A stretch of 64,000 bases of DNA, taken from positions 16,849 through 80,848 of the forward strand of contig NZ_RJJT01000027.1 of the NCBI RefSeq assembly GCF_003938655.1, read 5' to 3'. Numbering within the stretch: position 1 is the stretch's first letter; each line of letters begins with the position of its first letter. Below the pieces are notes generated by a model. It was not told where the DNA came from, ran no database searches, and saw nothing but the letters and a program-made list of their open reading frames with translations. This DNA comes from Rhizobium pisi (GTDB lineage: Bacteria; Pseudomonadota; Alphaproteobacteria; Rhizobiales; Rhizobiaceae). The translations under genes and the position numbers were made by a program. Of this stretch, positions 63,815 to 64,000 are shown one piece after another.

Positions 63815-64000
63815 ATGTCGGAGAAGATCTATCCGGTGCAGAAGCCGGTGAAGGCGCGTGCCCTGATCGATAAGGAGAAGTACCTGAAATGGTACGAGGA
63901 AAGCGTCGAAAACCCGGACAAGTTCTGGGGCAAGCACGGCAAGCGGATCGACTGGTTCAAGCCCTATACCAAAGTCAAGAATACCTCCTTTACCGGCAAG
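63815..64000 (+). CDS. acsA: Acetyl-CoA synthetase AcsA, N-terminal part (truncated by window)
   Basis: Only the first 62 codons are inside the window. They read MSEKIYPVQKP followed by WYEESVENPDKFW and RIDWFKPYTKVKNTSF, the start of bacterial acetyl-CoA synthetase. A strong GAGGAGGAG ribosome site precedes the ATG. The enzyme activates acetate to acetyl-CoA. The N-terminal stretch resembles the same region in PrpE encoded upstream, so the two are paralogues. The rest of the gene lies beyond 64000. Confidence 0.93.
   Translation, partial: MSEKIYPVQKPVKARALIDKEKYLKWYEESVENPDKFWGKHGKRIDWFKPYTKVKNTSFTGK

Overview
The window is a gene-dense, high-GC alphaproteobacterial chromosome segment, most like Rhizobium (R. 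leguminosarum/R. etli group). Pointers are the hisA-hisF-hisE-coaA order, pckA next to chvI-chvG, hprK-EIIA(Man)-HPr behind chvG, a TsaE/sugar-kinase fusion behind divL, trpFBA-accD-folC, and hemE next to the replication origin. Genus assignment is by recognition of protein families and gene order, not by a database search. No tRNA, rRNA, insertion sequence, prophage or CRISPR was seen. It is core chromosome rather than an accessory island.

Layout. 1-4.2 kb: end of a small membrane protein, histidine genes and coaA, then alkB and arfB. 4.3-10.1 kb: pckA diverging from the chvI-chvG two-component system, followed by hprK, an EIIA-Man protein and HPr (an incomplete regulatory PTS). 10.1-24 kb: ahcY, then a tightly packed train of divL, tsaE-amgK fusion, murU, addB, addA and trxA. 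24-29 kb (minus strand): trpF-trpB-trpA-accD-folC. 29-35 kb: a metallopeptidase, a DUF2852 protein, phaZ, a fumarylacetoacetase-family hydrolase, a Xi-class glutathione transferase, a DUF2218 protein and a nitroreductase. 35-45.4 kb (mostly minus strand): gyrB, an XRE regulator, Smr protein, mltA, Tim44-like protein, fxsA, secB, dnaQ, coaE, aroE, maf and the PEP-synthase regulatory protein.

Centre of the window: 45443-45842 is a 400-base non-coding gap with DnaA boxes and an AT-rich flank between the divergent PSRP and hemE genes. This is the place expected for oriC in alphaproteobacteria. From there hemE, hemJ, rho, mnmE, mnmG, rsmG, parA and parB run to the right and the PSRP-to-dnaQ set runs to the left, so local genes point away from the origin. 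At least four parS-like palindromes sit between 43.9 and 52.3 kb and a weaker one lies in prpE. 54.6-64 kb: holA, lptE and leuS (minus), a PLP-homeostasis protein, prpE, a flagellin, trcR and the start of acsA.

The unifying theme is cell-cycle control. The window holds oriC, parS sites, ParA/ParB, the tyrosine-bearing pseudo-histidine-kinase DivL, TrcR, GyrB, DNA polymerase III subunits (epsilon, delta) and AddAB. The most interesting non-coding items are the oriC/parS architecture, a compensatory-changing stem-loop repeat present twice, a palindrome upstream of ahcY, and an inverted repeat in the pckA-chvI gap.
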